A stretch of 64,000 nucleotides of DNA from NCBI GenBank assembly GCA_963667455.2, contig CAXXFR010000019.1:391840-455839 (forward strand). The letters are read 5' to 3'. Position numbers and translations under genes: made by a program. Source of the DNA: Bin55 sp963667455 (lineage in GTDB: Bacteria; Pseudomonadota; Gammaproteobacteria; Pseudomonadales; Azotimanducaceae). Below, one piece after another: positions 36,498-46,002 of the stretch (its first letter is position 1; every line of letters starts with the position of its first letter). The notes under the pieces are model-generated. The model was given only the letters and a program-made list of their open reading frames with translations. It was not told where the DNA came from and ran no database searches.

Positions 36498-36695
36498 TCA
36501 GCAGGTAGCAAGCGCAATTGGGGTTGAGAAATGTTCAATCGTTTCTCGGTTGTCGAGGACAAAGCGAAGTCTCGAACGTTCTTCGAGTTGATTCAGTTGG
36601 TCAAGTGGAATGGCCTGGCTAATCTCGAGAACTGCACGCTTGTACCTAAGTGCATTGCTCCACAGTGGTCTCTTCGCATCTCTCTTTTGGTTCAA
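36498..36695 (-). pseudogene. Relic of the small W-repeat gene between the tandem giants
   Basis: The open stretch between the two giant genes matches the 3' part of the gene at 40270-40911. On the plus strand AGTCTCGAACGTTCT and a GATTATCC-A/G-TT motif recur in the same order in both places, and the relic protein contains KRAVLEISQAIPLDQLNQL where the intact one has TRVVAIEWSYHDLPSAIEQF. The reading frame has shifted at its ends and the N-terminal half is missing. It shows that the duplicated unit spanned the small gene's 3' end plus the giant gene. Confidence 0.6.
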
Positions 36696-39600
36696 CTACA
36701 ACGGAGTCCACCGAATCGCGTCCGCGACGGCAAATCCTCCACTCACTTCCGTGAGTACAACTTCGACGCTCTCATTGCTCAGCTCGAAAGTGCCCAGTTC
36801 ATTCCAACCAGGAAGGGATGATCCGCCTTCAAACTCAATTTCCACTTGTTTTTCTCTACTCTCTACGTGAATGCTGTGTGTTCCCAAATAAAAGGCACTT
36901 TGGTTGTTCGATGAGTGGGAAGGTGACCTTGCCCAATGGTTTGGAATCTCAGTTCGCAGGAATTCAGGCACGTGGTATTCCAGCTTCCACACACCTGCTG
37001 TTGGGAGTGTTGTCGAAAATGTCGCTCTGGATTCATCTAGTCGTCCATGCTTTGACGTATAGGTCTTGCGATACTTTCCATAGCTTGTCGGGTCGGTGTC
37101 TCGATGCCAGAAGCGGAGGCGTTCCGAAATCAGTCTCAAGGAAACCTCTCCGAATAGTGGATTGAATCTGTTGATATTGTTGATCGAAGTTCTTCGAATC
37201 GGGAGTCCACGATCAAATTCCTGGTTCGGAACGGTTGCAGCGTATTCAAGCCAACTCGGAATGGAAGACTGTCGAGATGCGAATGTTGGATTCTCGATTG
37301 AGAATCCATCGTCCAGATCATCCACAATGATTCCCCTGATGTCTTCGGGTTCCCAATCCACTTGACTGATGTAAGGCAGCGCAGGAGTGTCCGTCGGAGT
37401 GTGGTGGTCCACTTCGGGAAAGTCCACGCGAATTGGATCCCGATTCAACGAGAGTCCTGGTTGCAACCACACTCTCTTGGGAGGCCTCTTGCTAAGAAAT
37501 GCGACGCGAACAGCAGCATTCCCCCTCAAGTGCACCGCATCCAAAGGACTCGCGCTAACCCACGCATAAGACGGAATCGTAGGACCATACGAGAAACTGG
37601 ATTCGTCAGCCTGCACTTCATAGGAGACTTTAACCGATCCTGGGACGGGCTCGTCGTTTTTGAGAATGAATGTCGCTTGATAAACCGGCTCGCCATCATT
37701 GTCAGCAAGACGCTCGATTCTCTGGTCATCAACGACAAACCCCGCCATTCCCAACTCGTTGAGCCAATCGCCTGTTGCGGCCCTCATGTCCATACCGACA
37801 TCCAATGCAGTCTGGAGGAAATCATCTTCCGTGTAGGAACGCCCTCGAAATTGTTCCACCAGCAGGCTCAGAAACTCAGCCACTAGCTCTTCACCATAGG
37901 TGTCCACAATGGCTCTCGAAACACGCTCACTCTTCAGTAGTAGCGCGTGGTACGAGTTCTGCGGATCTGATGTGTAGTCGATGGAACTAAGGGGAGTCTG
38001 TTCCAAGAGCTCCCACGCCGAGGAGCGTTCCGCATACTCGCTTCGCCAATCGCTTATGAATCCACGAAAACCCACCGAATCCTCAAAAGTGCTTGGGCTA
38101 AATGCGAAGCGATTAGTTTCGACACTAGTACCTCTGGCTAAGGCGGTGTGAACCGAAAAGTATCCAAGGCTCTTGGTAGATATTCTCAACGCTAGTTCGT
38201 TGGTTATGTACCTCAGGGCGGTTGCACCATTCCCGGTCGGTGCTGTTTGGTAGTCAACGAAGTTCTTCGGAATCCCCGTCAATGGGTCGCCGCCATGCAG
38301 GTCGTTCGCAAAATATTCGATTACGTTGTTGAGTACGTACTTGTGAATGTCGAGATCACGATCCTGAAAGTAGTCGGCATTGCGACGGTAGCGTTTCCCA
38401 AATGGCGCTACGGGGAATCCAGATTCTCGAATCATCTGAACTCCGGGCGCGGAGAACACACTGTCCATTCGCCAACCACCTCCGTAGACCCGAAGAGAGG
38501 CTGGGACTTCGACTAAGGTCAATCTGGGGTACGGATAGCGGAGACCGGACCTGTTTGCGTTGTTGCTCCGTTTACCAATCCACTCTCGAATCTGAGGTGC
38601 ACTCCCGTCGAATGCATCCAGATTCTTGGTGTGTCGTCTACTTAGCAAGAGTTCGTACTCGACTCCGTCGACGTTGATCGACCGACGTTCAAACTTCGAG
38701 CAAACGAGAGCAAGTTCCGGAATTGGATGTTGGGTTCTCAGTCTGTATGTGGATCTCCTACTGGATTCCAGCTCTGCTCGAGAACCCGGGCCCGCGACTA
38801 TCCATCCCTTGGGAACGGATACCTCCACATCGAGTAGATAGAAGTCGCGAGGACGTGTTTCAAACTGTTCGGTTCCGTAGGCGGATCCCGAGACTGGAAT
38901 CCAGCTGATTCCCGGCATGAGAGCCACGAAGTTCGGATGAAATATGTAGTTTTCCTGACCGAGATAGAAGAGTCGGCTTGAACCTACGGAGTCAAGAGAT
39001 TTCCAGTCGAGAGTGCTGTCCAGGTAAGCGAATCTTTCATCTGGCTTTCCTTTCGCAACAATTCGCAGTTGCGGGTGAGCAATGGAGTAATCCCGAGGAA
39101 CACGGAGCAGTCCGTCTTCGAACTCGAAGCCACTCGACGGAACTCCGTTTACCTTTAGTTCCTTGATTCGATAACCGGGATTCAAGGAGAACAACCAAGC
39201 ATTCGCACTTGCGTCGCTCGAGGTCTCCATCGTCAAGGTCAGATCGAGGCTGACAGACCTGCCTGGTCGAACATCAATGGTTCCCAGAATCGATCGAATG
39301 TCAGTGCTGGCATGCGATTGGTTCTGTTTGTGGATCATCGTCCACATCAATACCTTTCTCTCATTGGAGTCTGCGTTTCCTATGAGAGTGTTGCCTACGA
39401 AGCTCACTGCAGCAAGGGTTAGAACGAGACCGGCAATTAGATGCTGTGTGAACGCTCTGGTGGACTGATTTCGAGATTGAAGCAATGCGGCGACAGCTAT
39501 GCACGTTGTTGCAATGACAAGCATGACTCCGCGATTGATCACGATGTTCAGAGTCACGAACGTAGGTGCCAAATCCGATGGGTAGGTGCTAGTACCGGTG

Positions 39601-40268
39601 TGCATGGACAGGACCGAAGACACCGAGAACGGAACTACAGCAAGTAGGACGTGGACACTTCCCAGTAGAACTAATGCCGCAGGGAGAACAAGGATTCGAT
39701 ACTTCAACAACCCAGCTAGAAGAACGGCAATGGAACCCCATAGGAGCAGATTTGGAATGATGTCCCACACAAGAAATGCGAACACGCTGACGCCTACCAT
39801 CGGTGTCCCCCAGCCTAGGCCGAACACATCCTCGATTGCCCCCACGCCGAACATCAGTAGCACGACGACAACGGCCGGAACAGATAGCAGCAGGACGATC
39901 CCCATGAGTCGTCCGAGAATCATTTCGAAGTCCGATAGCGGTTGCGTATCCAGGACTTCACTCATGCGGTCGCGAATATCGCGGGACCGTAAGTCGAACG
40001 TGAGAAAAATGACTCCGATGCTGAACCAGAGCAGCATCGTTCCGCCCATTTCCGCAATTGTGAAACGGGGACCGATCAGCCCATACACCGGAGACTCCAG
40101 TGCCTTGAAGTCGTAGTGTTCAGTTAGATATATCCATTGCCCGAGGGTGAACACACAAGCAATAGCTACGAACACCCATGTACGTGGTAATCGCCGGCAA
40201 GAACGGAATTCTGCAAAGACAAGCGCCGAGAGTCTTGCAAGATTCAACCTTTGCAAGGTTTGCCACAT
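36696..40268 (-). CDS. ABC-2-type permease / M1-peptidase-like / golvesin-like fusion, copy 1
   Basis: A 1190-residue paralog of the protein at 32911-36441 with the same order: ABC-2-like helices (TWVFVAIACVFTLGQWIYL), beta-rich linker, M1-like domain without HEXXH (YPYPRLTLVEVPASLRVYGG; NNVIEYFANDLHGGDPLTG) and golvesin-like tail ending VADAIRWTPL. The start MWQTLQRLN (40268) was chosen because it aligns with MRQTLQELN of the other copy and lies one base after the stop of the small W-repeat gene, implying coupling. Identity between copies is high, highest in the membrane and M1-like parts. Function unknown. Confidence 0.7.
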   Translation of the reverse strand: MWQTLQRLNLARLSALVFAEFRSCRRLPRTWVFVAIACVFTLGQWIYLTEHYDFKALESPVYGLIGPRFTIAEMGGTMLLWFSIGVIFLTFDLRSRDIRDRMSEVLDTQPLSDFEMILGRLMGIVLLLSVPAVVVVLLMFGVGAIEDVFGLGWGTPMVGVSVFAFLVWDIIPNLLLWGSIAVLLAGLLKYRILVLPAALVLLGSVHVLLAVVPFSVSSVLSMHTGTSTYPSDLAPTFVTLNIVINRGVMLVIATTCIAVAALLQSRNQSTRAFTQHLIAGLVLTLAAVSFVGNTLIGNADSNERKVLMWTMIHKQNQSHASTDIRSILGTIDVRPGRSVSLDLTLTMETSSDASANAWLFSLNPGYRIKELKVNGVPSSGFEFEDGLLRVPRDYSIAHPQLRIVAKGKPDERFAYLDSTLDWKSLDSVGSSRLFYLGQENYIFHPNFVALMPGISWIPVSGSAYGTEQFETRPRDFYLLDVEVSVPKGWIVAGPGSRAELESSRRSTYRLRTQHPIPELALVCSKFERRSINVDGVEYELLLSRRHTKNLDAFDGSAPQIREWIGKRSNNANRSGLRYPYPRLTLVEVPASLRVYGGGWRMDSVFSAPGVQMIRESGFPVAPFGKRYRRNADYFQDRDLDIHKYVLNNVIEYFANDLHGGDPLTGIPKNFVDYQTAPTGNGATALRYITNELALRISTKSLGYFSVHTALARGTSVETNRFAFSPSTFEDSVGFRGFISDWRSEYAERSSAWELLEQTPLSSIDYTSDPQNSYHALLLKSERVSRAIVDTYGEELVAEFLSLLVEQFRGRSYTEDDFLQTALDVGMDMRAATGDWLNELGMAGFVVDDQRIERLADNDGEPVYQATFILKNDEPVPGSVKVSYEVQADESSFSYGPTIPSYAWVSASPLDAVHLRGNAAVRVAFLSKRPPKRVWLQPGLSLNRDPIRVDFPEVDHHTPTDTPALPYISQVDWEPEDIRGIIVDDLDDGFSIENPTFASRQSSIPSWLEYAATVPNQEFDRGLPIRRTSINNINRFNPLFGEVSLRLISERLRFWHRDTDPTSYGKYRKTYTSKHGRLDESRATFSTTLPTAGVWKLEYHVPEFLRTEIPNHWARSPSHSSNNQSAFYLGTHSIHVESREKQVEIEFEGGSSLPGWNELGTFELSNESVEVVLTEVSGGFAVADAIRWTPL

Positions 40269-40269
40269 G

Positions 40270-40911
40270 TCAAGGGATAGAAGAGGGCGGTCCGTTGTTG
40301 GTCTGATTATCCGTTGAATCCCATCGAGCACCGAATCCGCGTAATTTGACTTCAGAAATGTCGCTCCGCTCGGCTATCGACGAGAAGGCGTAGTCTCGAA
40401 CGTTCTCGTCCGATGCATTGAATTGCTCGATGGCACTTGGAAGATCGTGATACGACCATTCGATCGCCACCACTCTGGTCAGATCCATTCGACGATGGAG
40501 TGGTAGATCGTTGACGCTTTTGAGAGACTGCAGGGGGTCGACTGCGGTGAGCCGCTGAAAAATGGCTTGTTGCGTCTCGTTGCGTTGGTGTCTGTTGGTC
40601 AACTGGCTTGATTGCCGGAGCATCTCCAGTAGCTCCTTCGATGTTGAGGTGTTCAACAACAACTCGTCGAGAGCCACGGAGCGGGCGAAATCTCCTTCGA
40701 TGTCTTCGAGATCCGAAATTCTCCTGATTCTCGGTTCGGAGAGCAGATTGGCATTATTCTCGCTAGAGAGTTCCTCATTTGTGTCAGTTCCGTGGTCGAA
40801 TTCGATCAGTCGATGTCCCACGATTACTGATCCGACCAGAACGCAAGCAACGATGAAACCTATCAGGAACGGTCCCGCTCGAAACGATTGCAAGACGTTG
40901 CTCATTCCCAT
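40270..40911 (-). CDS. Membrane-anchored W-repeat protein, small
   Basis: A 213-residue protein with a short cytoplasmic N-terminus, one membrane helix at about residues 13-31 (GPFLIGFIVACVLVGSVIVG), then a periplasmic helical region. It shares LEDIEGDFARSVALDELL and TRVVAIEWSYHDLPSAIEQF with the 595-residue protein two genes upstream (LSDLVQFTRGFERTSALRQM; TRAVLLERSFSHF), so it looks like a shortened paralog with the first repeats only. Its stop is one base before the giant gene copy 1. No known family recognised; TPR/HEAT-like folding is inferred. Confidence 0.6.
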   Translation of the reverse strand: MGMSNVLQSFRAGPFLIGFIVACVLVGSVIVGHRLIEFDHGTDTNEELSSENNANLLSEPRIRRISDLEDIEGDFARSVALDELLLNTSTSKELLEMLRQSSQLTNRHQRNETQQAIFQRLTAVDPLQSLKSVNDLPLHRRMDLTRVVAIEWSYHDLPSAIEQFNASDENVRDYAFSSIAERSDISEVKLRGFGARWDSTDNQTNNGPPSSIP

Positions 40912-41040
40912 CGTGTTAGTCGACCCAAGTCTTCAACTTCCGGTTACGTGATGCCACTGCCCTGAGATCGTCCTCTGGCTCGGAAAGCAAGAGATGGCAT
41001 CGTTGGGCCGAGCTACTTGGTCAAGGGTCGCTAGGCATCT

Positions 41041-42396
41041 CTACTCTTCGTCCAACTCGTTGGGAGCTTCCCCTGTACGCAGATTCTCGAGGAACCGCTT
41101 GTGCTCTTCAAGAAGGCCAATATCGGTCTCGGTCAGATACGACTGCAGGTGCTCTATCTTCTCATCGGACAGCACATCGAGTACGAGATCGAACTTGGTC
41201 ACTTCAAGAGCCCCGGCAGACTTGGCCTCGTCGGTGGGCAGGCGATCGATTTGTTCGAACATTCCCTCGGGGTCGTCGGTGGACCACTGAGCTGCGAGCT
41301 GTTTGAAGTACTCGTCACGCTGCGGCGGTTCCAGATCGTTTGCCAATTCGAAGGCCGCGTCGAGCTGATCTTCTTCTATGAGTCCCGCTCCGACAATTGC
41401 ATAGGATTCCACTCTGGCTGGACTGTTGCTCAATGTCGTCAGCAGTCCTCGAGCACGTGCGGTATCTTCCCACGTGATTCTCGCGATGAGATTGCGTTCC
41501 ACTCTTAATTCTGGATCCACGTCACTGCGCTCCGCAATCTCTCGTAATGCAAGCTCTACCTCGTCTATCGACATTCCGGACATGGCTAGCATGGTGAAGA
41601 CGTACATTCGAGTTGGAACGAGATCGAACGACTTCGCGTTAGCAGGGTCGACGGCCCACATCAAGGCTTCCAGAGCATCCTGAGATGCCCAGGACATCAC
41701 AACTCCCCTGGCTGTGTCCTCGAGTCCGCTCTCGATACTGGGCAGGAGGTTGGCGGCATCTCTGGGCGCAGTTTTCGCAATGCGGAGAATAGCCGCCTTA
41801 CGGCCTACGTCTCTCAACTCATCGGGCAGTTGATCGATGTGGTCGATTAGTCCGTATGCATCGATTCGAGCCCACTCCTCAATAACCGCGTTATAGAGCT
41901 TTCCATCGATTTCCGTTGGGTCCAAGCTCGACAACGCCCGCAGAGTCGCGCTCGGGTTCCGCTTGACGCTCGCAAGAACCAATTCGAGCACGACCTCCGA
42001 GCCTTGAGATCCAAGGATTTGCATTCCCTTACGAAGGGCGGCTTCCGGCTGTTGGTGTACCAGATCGCTAAGAATCTCGCTCAACACTGTCTGTCCCGTA
42101 GACGAATCTTTCATTACGGGCCCGATCAAGTCGAGAGCGTCGATTCCTTCCATGTCAATCCAATCCGATGCGGCTTGACGCAATTGATCCACTTGTTCGG
42201 AGTCGTCGACATCGTCAGTCAGCAGGGCGTTCAACACTCTCTCCGGATCTTCGGATTGGGCTTCAGTGGTGGTAAACGGAGTGTCCGAGCTGCTTTCCTC
42301 CACCTCTTCAACTTGGGCAGTCGCGGTTGCGGACAAAAGAAAAGTTGCGATGAATCCCGATAGCAACGGTAGGTGGGAGATGTTTGCAGTGTTCAT
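41041..42396 (-). CDS. Exported W-repeat helical protein
   Basis: A 451-residue protein. The start MNTANISHLPLLSGF at 42396 precedes a signal peptide (FIATFLLSATATAQ) with cleavage likely after TAQ. After an acidic Ser-rich segment come repeated helix pairs of about 35-40 residues carrying a Trp-centred motif: EEWARIDAYGLIDHID, MSWASQDALEALMWAVD, AAQWSTDDPEGMFEQID. This pattern resembles superhelical (TPR- or HEAT-like) proteins used as scaffolds. Probably periplasmic. It starts 22 bases after the upstream 595-residue paralog, so they are likely cotranscribed. Function unknown. Confidence 0.6.
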   Translation of the reverse strand: MNTANISHLPLLSGFIATFLLSATATAQVEEVEESSSDTPFTTTEAQSEDPERVLNALLTDDVDDSEQVDQLRQAASDWIDMEGIDALDLIGPVMKDSSTGQTVLSEILSDLVHQQPEAALRKGMQILGSQGSEVVLELVLASVKRNPSATLRALSSLDPTEIDGKLYNAVIEEWARIDAYGLIDHIDQLPDELRDVGRKAAILRIAKTAPRDAANLLPSIESGLEDTARGVVMSWASQDALEALMWAVDPANAKSFDLVPTRMYVFTMLAMSGMSIDEVELALREIAERSDVDPELRVERNLIARITWEDTARARGLLTTLSNSPARVESYAIVGAGLIEEDQLDAAFELANDLEPPQRDEYFKQLAAQWSTDDPEGMFEQIDRLPTDEAKSAGALEVTKFDLVLDVLSDEKIEHLQSYLTETDIGLLEEHKRFLENLRTGEAPNELDEE

Positions 42397-42418
42397 GCCT
42401 GAGCCTCTTGTTGTCTTG

Positions 42419-44206
42419 TCATGGGGTGGATGGCTGGTCCGCGTTTGCGTCCGAGGAAGCAACAAACGACCGAGCGACCTCGATCTGTTCGGTCGAGAGC
42501 TTGTTGAAGTTTCGGTCCGCTGTTAGGAGCCATTCCGCGGCTTTGGAACGGACTTTCGGGGTTGGAAATCGCTCCAGCACGTCGAGCAGACCTACAGGAT
42601 CGTGGTACGCCCATTCGCTCGCCAACGCGATTTGGCAGTTGCTCTCTTGGGAGTCGGACAGGTCGGCGCACAGCTCGAATGCTTGTTCGACGTTGTCCTG
42701 AAGAACATACTGAAATCCAACTTCGGAATAGGCCGCAATCCTACTGATTCCGCCGCGCACCTGCGGCAACATCTCTCGTGCCCGCTCGATGTCAGTTCGC
42801 GCTACTTGCTTGACAACGGCAACCTCCGGACCAGGCGAAAAACGTTCGGAAGGCAGGCTAACGGCCGTCTCGAACGCCAGTTCCGCGTCCTCTCGAACCA
42901 CATCGTCCCAGACCAGACTCAACAGATAGTCCCGCAGCTCCTGTTCTCGAGGTTCGGACAGTATCCACTCGAGAGTCTTGCGGATGTCTTTCTTCGCCCA
43001 GTTGTTCGCCACCGCATATCCTACGTCGTATATTCCCTGAGTGTCCAGATCGACCATCAGTCTTGCTGCTTCTTCAGGTGCTTCCCCGGCTAGGACAGTG
43101 AGTGCTTGTTTGCGTCCAATCATCTGGACTTCCGGAGATAGGTCGGAAAGTGCTTCGAGCAGATCACGCGGCTCACTCCTCGCCCATTCCTGCAATGCGG
43201 CCTGAAGCAGTCTTCGACGAACGTTCCCGCTTTCCAATTCGGATATCGACAGCACAGCTTTCAAGGGATCGTTTACCGACCAGATGCCAACGATCGGCCG
43301 CAGGATCTCGTAGTCGTTCGCCACGCTTGGCATGCTCCGAGCAAGTTCGAAGGCTTGCGCAGGATTGGATCGTGCCATCTCGCGAAACACCGGAGTAACA
43401 ATGGTCGCGTGAATGCTGCTTCCCTCCAACGTCTCGGAGATGGATGCGAGGGCGAGGTTGGGGTCGCGTTCGATCCAAGCTTCGGCTATAAGAAGCAGGG
43501 ACTGCACTTGATTGAAGTCGATCCTCTCGTCCTCAAGCAGGGTGTGCCATGCGGCTTCTGGATCCTTTGAAGAAAGTTCGACTGCTTCACGCTCGAACAG
43601 ATCCAGAGCAAGCTCCTCCCAACCCAGCATTTGGGCAATCTTGAGCCTTGACTCTCGCGGCAGCTGTTCCCCTGCGAGCAGAAGCGCTTCGGTTGCAACG
43701 CGTTGCTCCATTCCATTCAGCGACTTTGCAAGTTCAACAGTGTCTTGGAAGTGCGAGAATGATCGTTCGAGCAGTACTGCGCGAGTCAGGGATTCACGCT
43801 CTCGATACGGAACGCTGCGTGATTGCTCCAACGCAAGTGTTGGATCGATTTCCGCTAAGCGGCGAAGAATCTCGCGCTGCGAGGCGAGTCGGAGATCGTC
43901 TGTTTCGATGCTACGGGACTGCTCGAAGAGTTCGAGAACTCGTTCCGCGTTCGCCGATTTGAGCATTTGGCGCAAGGCGGAGGTTCGCTCGAAGCCTCTG
44001 GTAAATTGAACAAGATCGGAAAGATCCTCGAGTTGGACGCGGATGGGAACGTCGTTCGAAAGTGGTTGTGTCTCGCTTGGGTCGGAGTCGATTCCCGTAG
44101 ACTGCCGATAGCCAGAATAGGAAGCTGTAAGCAACAATGCAGTACAGGTCAGACCGAAAAGAAAGGACAGTACAGACCTAGCTTTTTTGTTCACGAGCGG
44201 TTGCAT
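42419..44206 (-). CDS. Membrane-anchored W-repeat helical protein, large
   Basis: A 595-residue protein (ATG at 44206; a TTG at 44224 is possible). A basic N-terminus and one membrane helix (about residues 12-30, VLSFLFGLTCTALLLTASY) anchor a large periplasmic helical solenoid. At least five repeats carry the Trp motif: AEAWIERDPNLALASI, VGIWSVNDPLKAVLSI, LQEWARSEPRDLLEAL, ANNWAKKDIRKTLEWI, ASEWAYHDPVGLLDVL. It heads a five-gene minus-strand series with the other two repeat proteins and the two giant fusion proteins. No database family was recognised by eye. Confidence 0.6.
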   Translation of the reverse strand: MQPLVNKKARSVLSFLFGLTCTALLLTASYSGYRQSTGIDSDPSETQPLSNDVPIRVQLEDLSDLVQFTRGFERTSALRQMLKSANAERVLELFEQSRSIETDDLRLASQREILRRLAEIDPTLALEQSRSVPYRERESLTRAVLLERSFSHFQDTVELAKSLNGMEQRVATEALLLAGEQLPRESRLKIAQMLGWEELALDLFEREAVELSSKDPEAAWHTLLEDERIDFNQVQSLLLIAEAWIERDPNLALASISETLEGSSIHATIVTPVFREMARSNPAQAFELARSMPSVANDYEILRPIVGIWSVNDPLKAVLSISELESGNVRRRLLQAALQEWARSEPRDLLEALSDLSPEVQMIGRKQALTVLAGEAPEEAARLMVDLDTQGIYDVGYAVANNWAKKDIRKTLEWILSEPREQELRDYLLSLVWDDVVREDAELAFETAVSLPSERFSPGPEVAVVKQVARTDIERAREMLPQVRGGISRIAAYSEVGFQYVLQDNVEQAFELCADLSDSQESNCQIALASEWAYHDPVGLLDVLERFPTPKVRSKAAEWLLTADRNFNKLSTEQIEVARSFVASSDANADQPSTP

Positions 44207-44906
44207 TACATCCAGTCGAGGCAACCGGATTGCCAGACAGTCCTTTTGAGTATTTCCCCAAGGCTCAGTTTAACTTCACATCACGTTTTTTGTACCTGAT
44301 ATGCCAGAAAGGCAAGGAAGCTGGGATATCGGAGTTTCCAATGAACCTGTTCGTGACTTAACAATGCCTCTCTCGCTCCGACTGTAAGCGAGACCTAGGC
44401 ACAGTCTGGATTAGCAGCTCGAGCTAGGGCAACGCTACGAGATTCTTCAGGTCGGCTCAATTCTTTCATTCATTTTCCGGTCTTGATGGTCAATGGGTCA
44501 CTTGCTGTCTTGAATCTATGTCTGGCTGGCTCGGGGATCCTGCTTCGATTAATTGCAGATCGTGGCTTACGAGATATTGACTATGCCGGTTGACACTTCG
44601 TGCGCCGCCGCTGGGTGTACTGTCCGGCTCACTGATTTCAGCTTCCCGGATAGTCAACGGTACGAGCTGTAGGTGACTTCTCAAAACCCGCCCAAAATCC
44701 AGCTGGGCCAACACCCAGGCTCCTCTTTCAAGTTCACAGTTCCCCAACCGGCATCCGCTTCGTTTCGAGAAGTCGATTCAATTTCAAATATTCACGGATG
44801 CGTTGTGCATCTGCTTCGTACTTCGGCGAACTTGACCAATTCAGCCAATTCGTAGTAAGCTGGTTGTGGACACCAACTCAAGCCGTCACCGAAGCAAAGA
44901 CAAAGT
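44207..44906. other. Gap between the W-repeat series and the exported-protein gene
   Basis: About 700 bases without a supported gene. It should hold the promoter of the minus-strand series and that of the plus-strand gene at 44907. A perfect 7-bp hairpin lies at 44371-44393. From about 44831 the sequence resembles 50711-50820. Confidence 0.5.
44371..44393. repeat. Inverted repeat
   Basis: TCTCGCT and AGCGAGA form a perfect 7-bp stem around a 9-base loop in the otherwise empty gap. No T tract on either strand. Role unknown. Confidence 0.4.
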
Positions 44907-44948
44907 ATGAGCACTGAACAATTGACTTCAATCGAAGACTCACACCTC
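44831..44948 (+). repeat. Upstream repeat, copy A
   Basis: The promoter and start region of the exported protein gene at 44907. It shares ATTCGTAGT, a GCAA-rich middle, GCACTGAACAAT and TCACACCT, in the same order, with 50711-50820. Confidence 0.5.
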
Positions 44949-45734
44949 AAGGTACGTTCAACGAGACATGGAATCAGATCGAGCATTGGCGAATTCACGC
45001 CGAACCCCATGCCGAAACTGGTTCTAGCCATAGCCACTCTCTTCGCCGGCTATGCGATTGGAACCGACGAACAACCCACGGCGATTGACGTTGGATCAGA
45101 GGTCGCCGCGCCTACAGGTTCTTTCGAAACACACGGAGATGAAACACCTGCCCTCATCGCCGGCACGAGAGAGCTCGAGAACGAAGACGGACAACAGAAC
45201 GGTTTCGAGAGCTATCTTGAAGTGGTATCAAACAAGGCGAAGGAGTTGGGGGTCGAGTCGGAGAAAATCGATTCATTCACAGAGTCAATGTATGCGATTC
45301 AGAAAAATTTCAAGAACTCCGACACAATGAACAGACATTTTATAGTTCTTGCTGAGACTAAGGAAATAGAATATAAGATTTGGGATTCTGTTATAGCACC
45401 TATTGCATATATGGACATAATTGAAGAGACGGACTTGCCTAGGTCAGTGAAAGACACTATTAGAGTAGGAAATTCTGCGCAATTTGCTTGTGAAACAAAA
45501 TTGGTGGAAAAAGCCAATGGTGACTTTCGAGATGTAAATGAATTGCTAATGTCATCGATTGAGAGTCTAGATGGGACAACAGATGAAAGAGAGTTTATAA
45601 ATGAACATGGAACGGTGATTTTCCCTAAGTTCACTGATCAATTTTTAGAGTTGTTTGGCAAATTTATTGAGGAATCGTCAGCATGCATGCCTGACAGATC
45701 TCTGGTTAGGGACCCTGAAGTAGAGGCATTCTAA
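44907..45734 (+). CDS. Exported protein of unknown family, paralog 1
   Basis: A 275-residue protein, or 241 if it starts at the internal ATG at 45009, directly before a hydrophobic signal (MPKLVLAIATLFAGYAIG). The mature part is acidic and helical. It matches the protein at 49045-49887 in several places: FESYLEVV against YETLLQVL, AKELGVESEKIDS against AKELKIESDKIES, IEYKIWDSV against LEYETWGRV, CETKLVEKANGDFR against CEKEVIQEAKEYFR, and a late Cys near the C-terminus. In both, exactly 34 residues separate the first Met from the Met before the signal. The 3' half is AT-rich. No function can be assigned. Confidence 0.55.
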   Translation: MSTEQLTSIEDSHLKVRSTRHGIRSSIGEFTPNPMPKLVLAIATLFAGYAIGTDEQPTAIDVGSEVAAPTGSFETHGDETPALIAGTRELENEDGQQNGFESYLEVVSNKAKELGVESEKIDSFTESMYAIQKNFKNSDTMNRHFIVLAETKEIEYKIWDSVIAPIAYMDIIEETDLPRSVKDTIRVGNSAQFACETKLVEKANGDFRDVNELLMSSIESLDGTTDEREFINEHGTVIFPKFTDQFLELFGKFIEESSACMPDRSLVRDPEVEAF

Positions 45735-46002
45735 TATTGACGTTGACTCCTATTTGGGTGAGTAATAACGATTACCTGAGTGCATTTTGGCACACTTGAA
45801 ACATGTAAACAAAACACCATAGTAAGGCTAGAAGAGAGAAGTAATTTTCTAGCGCCTATATGTTGAAAATTTGTGTATCCATGTGCAGTAGGGATGAATT
45901 GGGTGTTTTACAGATGATGTGTAGTTGTGTCGTCTTCCACAGTGAGCGATCACTTAGAATCGCTATAGAGTCGTTGATGGTGTCCTATCCACCTAGTACG
46001 AA

